From: Meira nashicola
Lineage: Eukaryota; Basidiomycota; Exobasidiomycetes; Exobasidiales; Brachybasidiaceae
NCBI GenBank assembly: GCA_001600355.1
Contig: BCJU01000004.1
Coordinates: forward strand, 1,178,001 to 1,242,000
Length of the DNA stretch: 64,000 nt
Reading direction: 5' to 3'
Shown one piece after another: positions 50,559 to 59,919 of this stretch (position 1 is the stretch's first letter; every line of letters starts with the position of its first letter). A model generated the notes under the pieces. It made no database searches. It was not told the origin of the DNA and was given only the letters and a program-made list of their open reading frames with translations. The position numbers were made by a program, and so were the translations under genes.

Positions 50559-50868
50559 TTTTGTGATTGTATATGGTATAGGTTGGAGGTGTGGAAGTGA
50601 AAGGGAAAGGGAAAGGGGATTGAACAAAAATTCATTTACCCCGGCTTTCATTTCTCTAACAAATATCCGGCTGTTCTAAGAATGTACGCGTGAGTCGGAA
50701 AAGCCGTGCAAACCGGACTAAAGATTGAAAGCCTTCACCTGCGCCGGCGCCATACCAATCAGATAATATTGACACTAACTTTTTTATTTTGTGTGGAGAA
50801 TCTAGGGGGACGGTGGTAATGCGAATTGGGTTTTGCATACAATCATCATCATTAAAGGAGGACAAAAG
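50559..50868. promoter_or_regulatory. Divergent spacer, dioxygenase and CREG-like gene
   Basis: 310 bp with two divergent starts. CT-rich tract (complement of AAGGGAAAGGG) near 50600 and a GCGCCGGCGC-like patch near 50740. No gene seen. Confidence 0.4.
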
Positions 50869-51731
50869 ATGAAAAGTATACAAACACTATTGACATTCAC
50901 TGTTACGATCGCATATGCTTCAGTTGTATTGGCTTGGGGTGAAACGAGAGAAGAAGGTAAGTTGAAAAGCGTAATTTCTGCTGCCATTGATTAGCCGATT
51001 GACAACAACATTCCTCAATTTTTCTATCAGTCGCACAAAGAGCTCGATCTTTACTAATTTCTCCAAATAATTTTGCTGTTGGAACTTTGAGTACAATTTA
51101 TCCCGAAACATATGCCGATGAATCTTTAAGAGGAGCGATTGCAAGTGGACCTGAATATTTTGGATCATGTTTTGAAAATGGAGATTTATTAATGTTAGCA
51201 ATGCCTGTTTCACAAAATTGGCGTAATACATTATTTACCAAAAATAAAAATGCAACAATAAGTATTTCATCTTCAGCTGATCCTTCAATACCCGATCCAA
51301 GACATACATCAATGAAGAATAAAAATCAATGGGATTCAAATAGACCGAATTGGAGACGTGGAATGCCAAGCAAACAAAGGATAACTTTATTCGGTCACTT
51401 TGAAAAATTAAATGACAAGGAAGAAATTGAAAAAGTTACGCCATGTTATAAACAAATTCATCCTGACGCAAAACATTGGGCACCAGGTAGTAAAGATAGT
51501 CCACACATTGCTTTCTGGACTAGATTCATCGTCGATAAAGTTTATCGGGTAGGAGGTTTTGGGGATGAAAGTAATATAGGATGGATTGATTTGGACTTAT
51601 GGCATAAGAGTATACCTGAAAAGGGCCATGCAAATATTGACACCTCCTCACACAGCGATCAAGAAGGCCTCTCGATCGAAACGCTGTTTGGCGAAAGTGA
51701 CTTTGAATCACCTTTTTATATCCAACATTGA
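50869..51731 (+). CDS. CREG1-like secreted protein (two exons)
   Basis: Cellular-repressor-of-E1A-stimulated-genes family, a secreted or endolysosomal PNPOx-like split-barrel protein; fungal role unknown. Exon 1 (50869-50956) encodes a signal peptide; a 74-nt GT-AG intron in phase 1 is followed by exon 2 (51031-51731), 262 aa total. After the signal the chain shows AQRARSLLISPNNFAVGTLST, GSCFENGDLLMLAMPVSQNWRNTLFTKN and NATISIS, in the order of CREG strands. The C-terminal half has KQRITLFGHFEKL, CYKQIHPDAKHWAPG and FVDKVYRVGGFGDE-like text (residues FIVDKVYRVGGFGD). Divergent from the dioxygenase. Confidence 0.82.
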
Positions 51732-51833
51732 TGTAAGTCTGTATACCTAACATTCTTTCGAAATTTTCATTAGTTTGCATTGATTGATAATTTGAGATGT
51801 GAAAGTGCTTATAATACAAAGAAATTTCTACGC

Positions 51834-53696
51834 TCACCTGCGCCGCCTTATCGTTCCTTCTATCCTCTTCTGTCCTGGCTTTCTTCTACCTTGCTTAGAA
51901 GAGAGTAAACCGACAACACGAACTCCTTTCTCGCGTAATCTGTTATCTCTAATCACATCTTCGATTGCTCGCTTTCTCGCTTTGGTCTGTCTCTTACTGA
52001 TAAGTGAAGATCCTTCCGTTTCATCTTTCCTTTCCGAAGAATTGATCTTGTTCTGTTGATCACGTAATTCTGTCCAACGAATCCTTTCCATCGCCCTTCT
52101 TGAAGCTCGATCAGCTCCTTGAACAGGTCTAAAACTATTTGCTGCTCCTTGTTGACGAGCGGTACGCATACTTTTGAAATGTTGTTCGACAACATGATCA
52201 ATTTTTGCATCAATACCTGCTTCTGTCCAACGAATTGTGCTAGAACTTTGATCAGGATTAAGTTCAAAACATTCACAATCCAATTCTCCTGATCCTAATT
52301 TTCCATTTCGCCATCTTTCCAACATAAAGTTCGCCGCTGCATCCAAATCACGTACACCATTCTTTGAAAGTGTACCAGGTGCTCGTAATGCTAATCTCTC
52401 TAGTAAGATGTGGACGTCATTCGTTGGACCAAAGATATCTTGTTGACTGACCTCATTAGCAGACACGGTAGCCGTTACACGTCCCATTGGCAAACCTGTC
52501 AAATAGGCAGGCAAAGGTTCAGGATCATTACTTTGGCTTTCTTTCCATCGTTTCCATCTCCAGGCCCATTGCAAGTTTAATCGATACAAAAGGTAATCTG
52601 CCAGACCGATAGCATCAAAGAGTGAACTTTTTATTCCGGCAGCAACGGCAAGCTTTACACCTTTTTCAGCTCCTTGAGGTCCATTACCCAGGTAGGGCAC
52701 CATCACACCTGGTGTATCGTATACATAAATAGCGGGCTCATCATTCTTGCTACGCTTTAATTGAGTCACTTCACCATCCTTGTTACGCTCGACAGGTATT
52801 TTCTTCGTGATTCGAACTGTTCCTGTCAACTTACGAGTATGTCCAGGTTCAGGAGCAGTTGAAGCAGCCTTTCCAGCACCCGTACCAAAACGTCTTAGAG
52901 CGTTCAACAGACTGCTCTTGCCAACATTTGGCATACCTAAAATCACCAATCTTACACCATCTTCAGGAGTAGATGTATGCCTGAATGCACCTGTCAAATT
53001 TTGTCGTCTTGCTGAACGTGGTATCAATCCTGTATCTGTACCTTGTGATTCATCGGAGCTTTTACCAGACTCTTTGTCTTGACTCAATTTTGTCAAAGAT
53101 GCAGCCCTTTGTTGTGCCCATCTCATCACCCTTCTAATATCACTATCTTTTCTTGAATCAATAAACATGACATCATGCCCTTCATGCTTTTCGAATGCGG
53201 ATCTGATTGGTGCATGTAAGCGAGTATCTACCAAATCGGCTTTATTGTATATAATTAATCTCCTTCTCCTCCACTCTCGCAAATCTGCAATCGAACGTTC
53301 TTCATTGTTTGTTTCTGTTTGAAGATCAGAATCTTTTGCCTTTCCTTTGTTCTTATTTACGATTCCCTTCATAGAATGAAACATCTCTTCGAAGGCTGGA
53401 TTTACACTTGAAATAGGCAATCTGGCATCTCGTGTCTCTATGATAAGCGGAGGTGGTTGCCTAGAGAGTAAAACTGGAAGTGATCGCATCGCTCTATACA
53501 TATGACCAGCATACCAAGAAGGAATATGATTTGGTAGAGCAAAAGATCTTCTTGGTTGGAAAGGAAGATTGGCGAAGTCATCATTTTGCTTAGCCAATGG
53601 ATCAATACCCTTCGGGCTTTCTACAGCTTCGTTTACTCTAATGCTATGGACAGCATTTCTGAGCCCATTAGCTATTGAGCGTAATTGACGAGGCAT
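51834..53696 (-). CDS. MTG1: Mitochondrial ribosome GTPase MTG1
   Basis: Circularly permuted GTPase (YlqF/RbgA type) for large-subunit mitoribosome assembly on the inner membrane. The 620-aa product has the permuted order: IETRDARLPISSVNP, G4 YNKADLVD near residue 155, G1 LGMPNVGKSSLLNALRR near 255, G2 region PGHTRKLTG, and G3 YDTPGVMVPYLG near 320. The start has the conserved NHIPSWYAGHMYRAMRSLPVLL. Compared with yeast Mtg1 (367 aa) it is long because of Ser/Lys-rich inserts and a basic C-terminus ending RRKPGQKRIEGTIRRRR. Intronless. Confidence 0.93.
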   Translation of the reverse strand: MPRQLRSIANGLRNAVHSIRVNEAVESPKGIDPLAKQNDDFANLPFQPRRSFALPNHIPSWYAGHMYRAMRSLPVLLSRQPPPLIIETRDARLPISSVNPAFEEMFHSMKGIVNKNKGKAKDSDLQTETNNEERSIADLREWRRRRLIIYNKADLVDTRLHAPIRSAFEKHEGHDVMFIDSRKDSDIRRVMRWAQQRAASLTKLSQDKESGKSSDESQGTDTGLIPRSARRQNLTGAFRHTSTPEDGVRLVILGMPNVGKSSLLNALRRFGTGAGKAASTAPEPGHTRKLTGTVRITKKIPVERNKDGEVTQLKRSKNDEPAIYVYDTPGVMVPYLGNGPQGAEKGVKLAVAAGIKSSLFDAIGLADYLLYRLNLQWAWRWKRWKESQSNDPEPLPAYLTGLPMGRVTATVSANEVSQQDIFGPTNDVHILLERLALRAPGTLSKNGVRDLDAAANFMLERWRNGKLGSGELDCECFELNPDQSSSTIRWTEAGIDAKIDHVVEQHFKSMRTARQQGAANSFRPVQGADRASRRAMERIRWTELRDQQNKINSSERKDETEGSSLISKRQTKARKRAIEDVIRDNRLREKGVRVVGLLSSKQGRRKPGQKRIEGTIRRRR

Positions 53697-53944
53697 CCTC
53701 TACCTATCTATTGTCATCTTGTAATGATGGTGAACATAAAATTAGAAGAACGCCTTTACGGAACTCGGGTGGAGTTGAACTTTTTTTTATTTTTATTTTT
53801 TCTCCGCGACTCTGCATAAACTTCTTAAAAATTAAACGTAAATTTTATTCATGCAGGGCCAGTAAAGAGTGTCAAACGACAATTCACCTTGTTGCAAATA
53901 CCCACTTCCTTCTTCTCAACCCTACTCCATTTTTGTCATTAAAA

Positions 53945-54736
53945 ATGGTATCATTCAATTGTGACGGATGCGGTGACGTTGTAAAGAAACCTAAACTTGA
54001 TCAACATTATCAACGTTGTTATGCACCTGTAACTTGTTTGGATTGTTCAACACAATTTGGTTCTCCATTTGAATGGAAGAATCATACGTCTTGTATTAGT
54101 GAAGCACAAAAGTATGAACGTAGTATTTATCGTGGTCCTCAAAAGAAGGGAAAAGGGCAACAACAGCAACAAAATAATGGTAATGGAGCAAATGCAATAA
54201 CATCTTCTGAACCAGTTGCATCAAATGAAAAGAAAACAGAGACAAACAAATCAAAGCCAGAGAAGCGGAAAGTAATAGAAGAAGAAAAAGCTGAGAAGAA
54301 GTCGAATAAAAAAGATAAAAAAGAAAAGTCAGCAGCAGAGTCCGAGGTGAAGAAGGTATTAGGACAAGATACAGAAGGAGAAAAGGGACAAAAGAAGGAA
54401 AAGAAAGAGAAAAAAGAAAAGAAGGAAAAGAAGAAAGAAGCAAAATCTGAGGATGAAAAAGTAGAAAAGCAAAAGAGTAAGGATAAAAAAGAGAAATCAG
54501 ACAAGAAAGAAAGTCAAAATGATATCCAAGACTCAAAAGCAAAGGATGATGTACTTTCCAAAGAGCAAAAGTCAGAAAAGAAAGACAAGAAAAAGAAAAA
54601 GCTAAACAAATCCAGCACTTCCGAAGATGACAATAAGAAGCGCAAAGAGAAATCTAGTAGTCAAAAGAAGGAAAAATCGAAAAGCGTTGAAGATGCATTG
54701 AAGAAGAAGGAGAAAAAAGAAAAGAAAGCCAAGTAA
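53945..54736 (+). CDS. LYAR-type C2HC zinc finger protein
   Basis: Nucleolar/nucleic-acid-binding protein of the LYAR family, linked to ribosome production. The ATG at 53945 follows a pyrimidine-rich leader; the open frame upstream is not conserved. The 263-aa product begins with two LYAR zinc fingers in the first 70 residues: FNCDGCGDVVKKPKLDQHYQRC, then CLDCSTQFGSPFEWKNHTSC. YERSIYRGPQKKGK follows. The remainder is a very long Lys/Glu-rich tail with repeated KKEK units and stretches of Ser/Asp, typical of nucleolar proteins. Intronless. Converges on the AN1 gene. Confidence 0.88.
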   Translation: MVSFNCDGCGDVVKKPKLDQHYQRCYAPVTCLDCSTQFGSPFEWKNHTSCISEAQKYERSIYRGPQKKGKGQQQQQNNGNGANAITSSEPVASNEKKTETNKSKPEKRKVIEEEKAEKKSNKKDKKEKSAAESEVKKVLGQDTEGEKGQKKEKKEKKEKKEKKKEAKSEDEKVEKQKSKDKKEKSDKKESQNDIQDSKAKDDVLSKEQKSEKKDKKKKKLNKSSTSEDDNKKRKEKSSSQKKEKSKSVEDALKKKEKKEKKAK

Positions 54737-54820
54737 GCATCTAAAATAGCTGAATAGCCCCTTATTATGTTCGCTGCACATTCTGTATGTTATACAATTG
54801 ATATCATTTCCATGTTTAAT

Positions 54821-55528
54821 TCACCTGGCTGGCTTATTAGCTCTATCTGGAAAGTGTTTATTGAGGATCTCTTGCGCTTTCTTTTTTCGTTCGTTAACTG
54901 CATCTCTCTTTTTATCTCCTTCTGTGGGTGGAGCGGGAGCAGAGCATCCATGAGCGACAGCAGATCGGTGTCTGCCAAGGTTGAGAGGGAGAATAAGCTG
55001 TGATTGTAAGCAAATCAGTAGCAATCATCATGTTTTCTTTACCACTTACGTCATACAATAGAAGCCTCTACATCGATCGCATCTTGGGGCAGCATGAGTG
55101 AATATTCTTTGTTCATGTCTTCCATCCCTTTTAGCAACATTTAAAGTTTGATTACCTTCTTTTACTCTAGGCATGCTTGCGTCCATATGTAAACTAAACC
55201 TTTTACAACCTGCTCTTTGACAAGGTAACCTTGAAGGTTCTTCATCTTCTTCTATATTTACACTCGAACTTGCAATCGGTATACTTTCCCCTCCAGCAGG
55301 TCCTTTAGCTTGAACATCTTTTCTTCTAGCATTCACTCTTTGATACCTTTTCAAAATTTCTGTATCGCTTAATGTTCGATCTGCTTCTGCTGCTCCGGGT
55401 GCTTTACATTGATGTTGTAAAGGTAAAAAGTGAGATTGACAAAAACGTGAACGACAATAAGCGCATGTAACGGGTAAAAATGTTAATGTTGCACAACTTG
55501 AAAGTGTACAATATTCTCCAATTTCCAT
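54821..55528 (-). CDS. AN1-type zinc finger protein (two exons)
   Basis: ZFAND1/2- or Cuz1-like protein; family members couple stress (arsenite, heat) to the proteasome and Cdc48. Exon 1 is 55528-55050 and exon 2 54971-54821, with a 78-nt GT-AG intron; total 209 aa. First AN1 finger: EYCTLSSCATLTFLPVTCAYC, then RFCQSHFLPLQHQC. The second finger spans the splice: CDRCRGFYCMT from exon 1 and HRSAVAHGC from exon 2, which restores the Cys-His spacing and supports the chosen acceptor at ttggcag. A Lys/Arg-rich helical tail follows. Divergent from MAD2 (227 bp). Confidence 0.85.
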
Positions 55529-55755
55529 CGTGGTTTTAGTGTTGGATTGAAAGAAAGGGAGAGAGAATTATCAAAATTCATACAATTTGAATGAATGGCT
55601 TGAGCGTTAGATTATCGCGTCTTTTTACGCGTGCCTCAGTGAGTGTTGTTCTCTCAGCCTAAGGATAGAATTTACAATTAACACCTGCTTTCTTTTATTT
55701 CGGTCTTCTTCTATTCATCCATCTTGTGTGTGTTTACATTCATTTTGTATCCAAC

Positions 55756-56516
55756 ATGAGTACAGCACAAGCAACTGTTCAAAATGCGCCTTTACGAACT
55801 CATCTTACGTTAAAAGGATCGGTTGCTTTAGTTTCAGATTTCTTATCTTTTGGAATTCAATCTATTCTATTTCAACGTGAAATTTATCCTTCAGATGATT
55901 TCAAAATGGTGAAGAAATTTAATACACAAGTTTTAACTACGATTGATGAAGGATTAAAAGAATACTTAGAACGTGCAATGTTACAAGTTCAACAATGGTT
56001 AACAGAAGGACAAATAAGAAGAATCGTTTTAGCAATCGTAGAAAAAGAAACACAAGAAACTGTTGAAAGATGGCAATTCGATATAGATGTGGTAAATAAG
56101 GGAACAGATGAAGTAAATGATGGTAAAGAGAACAACGAGTGAGTTATCCCAATCTAGCACATAAGAGAGAAGTTTATATACTGACCTATCCCCCCCCTTT
56201 TTATACCAGTCCCGAAAAGAAAACTCAACCAAACACCACCAAAAAGACAGATCAACAGGTAAAGAACGAAATTGGAGCGATTATCAAACAAATCACTGCT
56301 TCGTGTACCTTTTTACCAATGTTACAAGAACCATGCGCATTCACAATTTTAGCCTATACGGATTTACAAACAAAAGTTCCTCTAGAATGGTCCGAATCAG
56401 ATGCTCGTCTCATTTCTGAAGGACAAGCTGAACAGGTTAAATTGAGAAGTTTCTCAACTCACGTACACAATGTTGACGCTCTTGTGGCTTATAGAAGAAC
56501 AGATGAGGATGAATAA
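55756..56516 (+). CDS. MAD2: Spindle checkpoint protein MAD2 (two exons)
   Basis: HORMA-domain protein that joins the mitotic checkpoint complex and inhibits APC/C-Cdc20 until kinetochores attach. Exon 1 (55756-56138) and exon 2 (56210-56516) join over a 71-nt GT-AG intron; 229 aa. The ATG at 55756 was chosen over an open leader. Matches: LKGSVALVSDFLSFGIQSILFQREIYPSDDF, then RWQFDIDVV before a charged insert, VKNEIGAIIKQITASCTFLP, and the safety-belt end CAFTILAYTDLQTKVPLEWSES. The insert at the splice junction (about residues 110-143) accounts for the extra length over animal MAD2 (205 aa). Confidence 0.95.
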
Positions 56517-56757
56517 TCAGAAAGCATATTTGGGAATCTACATTATAGCATCATCATCTTCGCAAGCCCATTTCTGTCAGCATATATTCGATTATACCTA
56601 ATTTGTATTTATAGCAACTCATTAGCCCGGACAATGAGGAGACTACGTTCCCATCCAAAAGATCAATATTGATGCTAATGAGAGATTGATTCAAGAATGA
56701 GAGTGATGACAAGGTCGTACAAATGCGGGACAAGACGATGAAATGCTAAAGTGCCAT

Positions 56758-57498
56758 CTACTTCTTGCTCTTGTTTTTCTTCTCAGCCTGGAAAAAGGAA
56801 GGGAAACCAGATTAGCAGCAAATCAAAGAGATTAGTTTGTCATTTCATGTACACTTACTTCTTTGCGTGCTTCTTCTTGGGCTTTGTCGTATACCCAATC
56901 GTTCAATCCCCGTCTATTACGGGCGATCTCGTAGACGTAAAATTGCATGCGTGTAACTGTAGGGGTAAAGATGAACACCAATCAATTCCTTTTCTCGAGT
57001 GGGATACCAGCAAAAGAAGACATACCAAAGGTAGTGTTGAATTGTGTGTATTCGTCGGAAGCGTCTGTTCGGATTAGGGTGCCGAAGTTATAATCGGAAA
57101 CTGAGTAGAGAGAGCCAGATAGGAAAAACGAAGTTGAGTTAGAATGCAATTCTTATTACCAAACCCTTCTTGCTGCCAAGCTACTACTTACCCTTATTTT
57201 CATATTTTGCAATAAAATCTCTCCATTTCTTCTTTCCTTCATCAGATTTCATTCTTTCTTCATCAATCTTTGCAACGCCGCCAGATTTATCTTGATCAGT
57301 TTGTCGTAATTCTTCAAATGTTTCTTCCATATCTTGATAAATTTCATCATCTAATTTTGTTAGCCTAAGAGATGAAGGTTTCACTTTTTCATATAAAGAC
57401 CATAAAGTTTGTGCTTGTTCAACACATTTTACTGCCATCTGTTTTTCAATTTCCGGCAAATTTTGTGCCTTATTCGGATCAAAATTTTGAGTTGACAT
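56758..57498 (-). CDS. PBDC1/Chp1-like eEF1A folding chaperone (four exons)
   Basis: Homologue of human PBDC1 and yeast YPL225W (Chp1), which helps newly made eEF1A fold. Exons on the minus strand: 57498-57192, 57100-57026, 56956-56859 and 56787-56758, with GT-AG introns of 91, 69 and 71 nt; 169 aa. Diagnostic text crosses the junctions: KKWRDFIAKYENK from exon 1, then VSDYNFGTLIRTDASDEYTQ and FNTTF from exon 2. Exon 3 gives VTRMQFYVYEIARNRRGLND, and a nine-residue Lys-rich exon 4 ends the chain. Only the first exon gives a long open frame, so the gene is easily truncated in annotation. Confidence 0.92.
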
Positions 57499-58292
57499 CT
57501 TGACTAAATGTTAATTTGAGATTTATGCGAAAGAAAAAATAAATAATGTAGCGTTGTTGTTACACAATACCGAAAAAAAAAAAAGAGTCGTCCTTTTTGA
57601 GAAAATGGTTGATCACCCCAATTCCTCCTCGATTGGAAAATGGGGTTTAGGTATGTTCAGATGATCGTAGCAAAAAAAAAAAAGTCAAAACAGATCACAA
57701 ATGCAAGTACACTTTGCTCGGCAAAGAAAGTACAACAGGAAGGACAACCGTCATTTGACCGCTGGCCGGCTGGCCTTACCACACAGACACACACAACACT
57801 TTTAGACCACATGTATACTATACACGCTGCTTAAAAAATGACACGCATACGCCGCACACGATTAAAATCAAAGCCAGCAAGCAATGCATGCGACCGGTCA
57901 AACCCCCATTTAAGCAGCGCTGCGCCCTGAGGGAACGCCTTGCATTCTAGGCTGAACCCAAAATTCACACGGAGAATTATGTAAGCACAGATCTTTCATC
58001 CTTTCCCTGGGAGCGGTACTGCGAAGAATTAAATCAATCTGTCGTTCTAAAAATGGCAAAAGGCAATCCGAAGTACAACCAATAATCAATCATAAATGTC
58101 TCATATTCAGCACAGTGCCCTCTCTCTCTCTCTGAATTCATGAATGTATCATAAGATGTCAATCATATGCCTGTGAAATGTGTGTGAGTGTATATGTTCT
58201 ACAAGACACGCAAAGGTATGCGTGGACGCTGCTGCTGTGTAAATGATATTGGTCATATGTGCTTGATGAGAAGCTGACCTTTTTGAAGTTGT
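57499..58292. other. Intergenic region upstream of PBDC1, downstream of RPL23
   Basis: 794 bp with several simple tracts: two A runs of about 12 near 57575 and 57670, an AC-rich patch near 57781-57795, and a (CT)n tract at about 58119-58133. No gene seen. Confidence 0.45.
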
Positions 58293-58914
58293 TTAGACGA
58301 CGGTACCGGCGTTTGAGGCGATACGGGGCCACAAATCAGCACATTCCTTAGCAACGGGTCCAGTAATGGCGGATCCCTTCATTTCACCCTTGGGGTTGAC
58401 AATCACACCAGCGTTGTCTTCGAAGTAAAGGAAGATACCATCACGTCTGCGCCATGGCTTACGTTGACGGATGACGATTGCGGGCATAACTGTAAGAGTA
58501 AGGAGGATGAGTGAATGATTTAAGTATTTTTGGACAGATTCGAAATCGTAGGGTGGTACGAGGCAATCGTGTCATGATCTCTCTTGTCGTTATACAAGGC
58601 TACACTTTGCCTCTTCTCGCTCTCTCCACTCCCAAAGATCCAGACACAATTGCAACTTCCCATACCACCCGGAATTTATGATGAACAAAATGATACGTAC
58701 CTTTCTTACGCAATTCAGGCTTTCCCTTCTTGACGGAAGCGACAACCATGTCACCGGAAGCAGCTGCTGGCAAACGGTTCAAACGAGCACCAACACCGTT
58801 AACGGCGATGACGTACAAGTTCTTTGCACCACTGTTATCAGCGCAGTTCATGACTGCACCGACGGGCAAAGCCAATGTGAGGCGGAATTTGGATCCTGCT
58901 TGAGGCTTAGACAT
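58293..58914 (-). CDS. RPL23: 60S ribosomal protein L23 (uL14), two exons
   Basis: Large-subunit ribosomal protein uL14, near the intersubunit bridge and the GTPase centre. Exon 1 is 58914-58701 and exon 2 58489-58293; 136 aa. The 211-nt GT-AG intron is phase 1 and the G restores a Val codon at the join. Exon 1 reads [21 protein letters not shown], the classic uL14 text, then [11 protein letters not shown]. Exon 2 reads [20 protein letters not shown], then [20 protein letters not shown] and [12 protein letters not shown]. The intron is more than twice the length of any other in this window and has paired inverted repeats. The ATG at 58914 was used; the longer frame lacks conservation. Confidence 0.97.
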
Positions 58915-59919
58915 TATGACTGTGGTCGTTAGGTAGATAGGAAGGAAAAGTCGAGTTGGTCGAGAAGCAGCGAAGAATTGCAAATTGTTGGTGAAAGATA
59001 GGGCGAAGAATGAAAAGAGAATAGGAAGTTTTGTCAGTCTTTCTGAAGTTGAAGAAAAATGAATCCAATAACGAAAATACGGTTGAGCTGATCGGATCGT
59101 TCAAATCGTACGATTTCCTCTCTCTTTCTCTCTTGTATTCCAATGTGATATCAACTTACCTCCTGTGCGATTATCTTGTGTCGGACAAAGGTACAGTTAA
59201 GAAGGAAAGTATGGATGAATCTTCAATTCGAGATGGCTTTCGAATACTCTCCAAATTCAAGCCTTAACAGGCGTACTCATTCTTCTCTCTCTCCCTTGAT
59301 GCGCGCAAAACCAGTGGTGCGAAATTTGACTACACAGGGTGAGCAAGCATTACGCGCTTGAACTGCGGCGGGAAATTGACTACAAGTAAGTATTTTGTAT
59401 TACAAATATAGCCATTTTGTATTAAAGCAAAAACTTGTATCCATCCATAGCTCATACGCGCTGCGACTTGCGAGTTTGAGCGCGTGACCTCCCTTGGCCT
59501 TGTTCTCAATAAATGTCCTGCGCGGGGTGCGGGAAGGTGGATGTAAAAGCTATTCACTAATTTGGCTAGTTGTACGCGTGAAAGGATTATAGACTGGCCA
59601 GGTGCGTCAGTTAGTGCATACTACTTGATCATTCACGTGGAAGGAGCGGGATTAACTCAACCCTTTTGTGTCCTTGTTGTGTAAAGCTCGATTGCTCATT
59701 GGCTCTGGTTAAAGCGTTATTAATAATTGTACAGGGTTGCTGCACTTATTAGCTCTAAAGTATCTTCTCGGCCTGTCGGGAATTATACCGGTACTTACAT
59801 TGACGTAATGTGTTCCCCATATATTCCAGTGACCGAGGCAGCTGGCGTTCAAACTGATTCTCAGATCCAATCATTCTAATACTCTCTTCCATCACCTCTT
59901 CCCACGATATACAATCAAC
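58915..59919. promoter_or_regulatory. RPL23/ETF-QO divergent intergenic region
   Basis: 1 kb spacer; no gene supported. CT-rich tracts on both strands close to the RPL23 start are typical of ribosomal-protein promoters. Short frames are not gene-like. Confidence 0.4.

Noticed and set aside
54821..55024. AN1 exon 2 beginning at the acceptor before CTTATTCTC
   Set aside because: That acceptor puts the second zinc finger out of frame; the downstream ttggcag acceptor restores Cys-His spacing.
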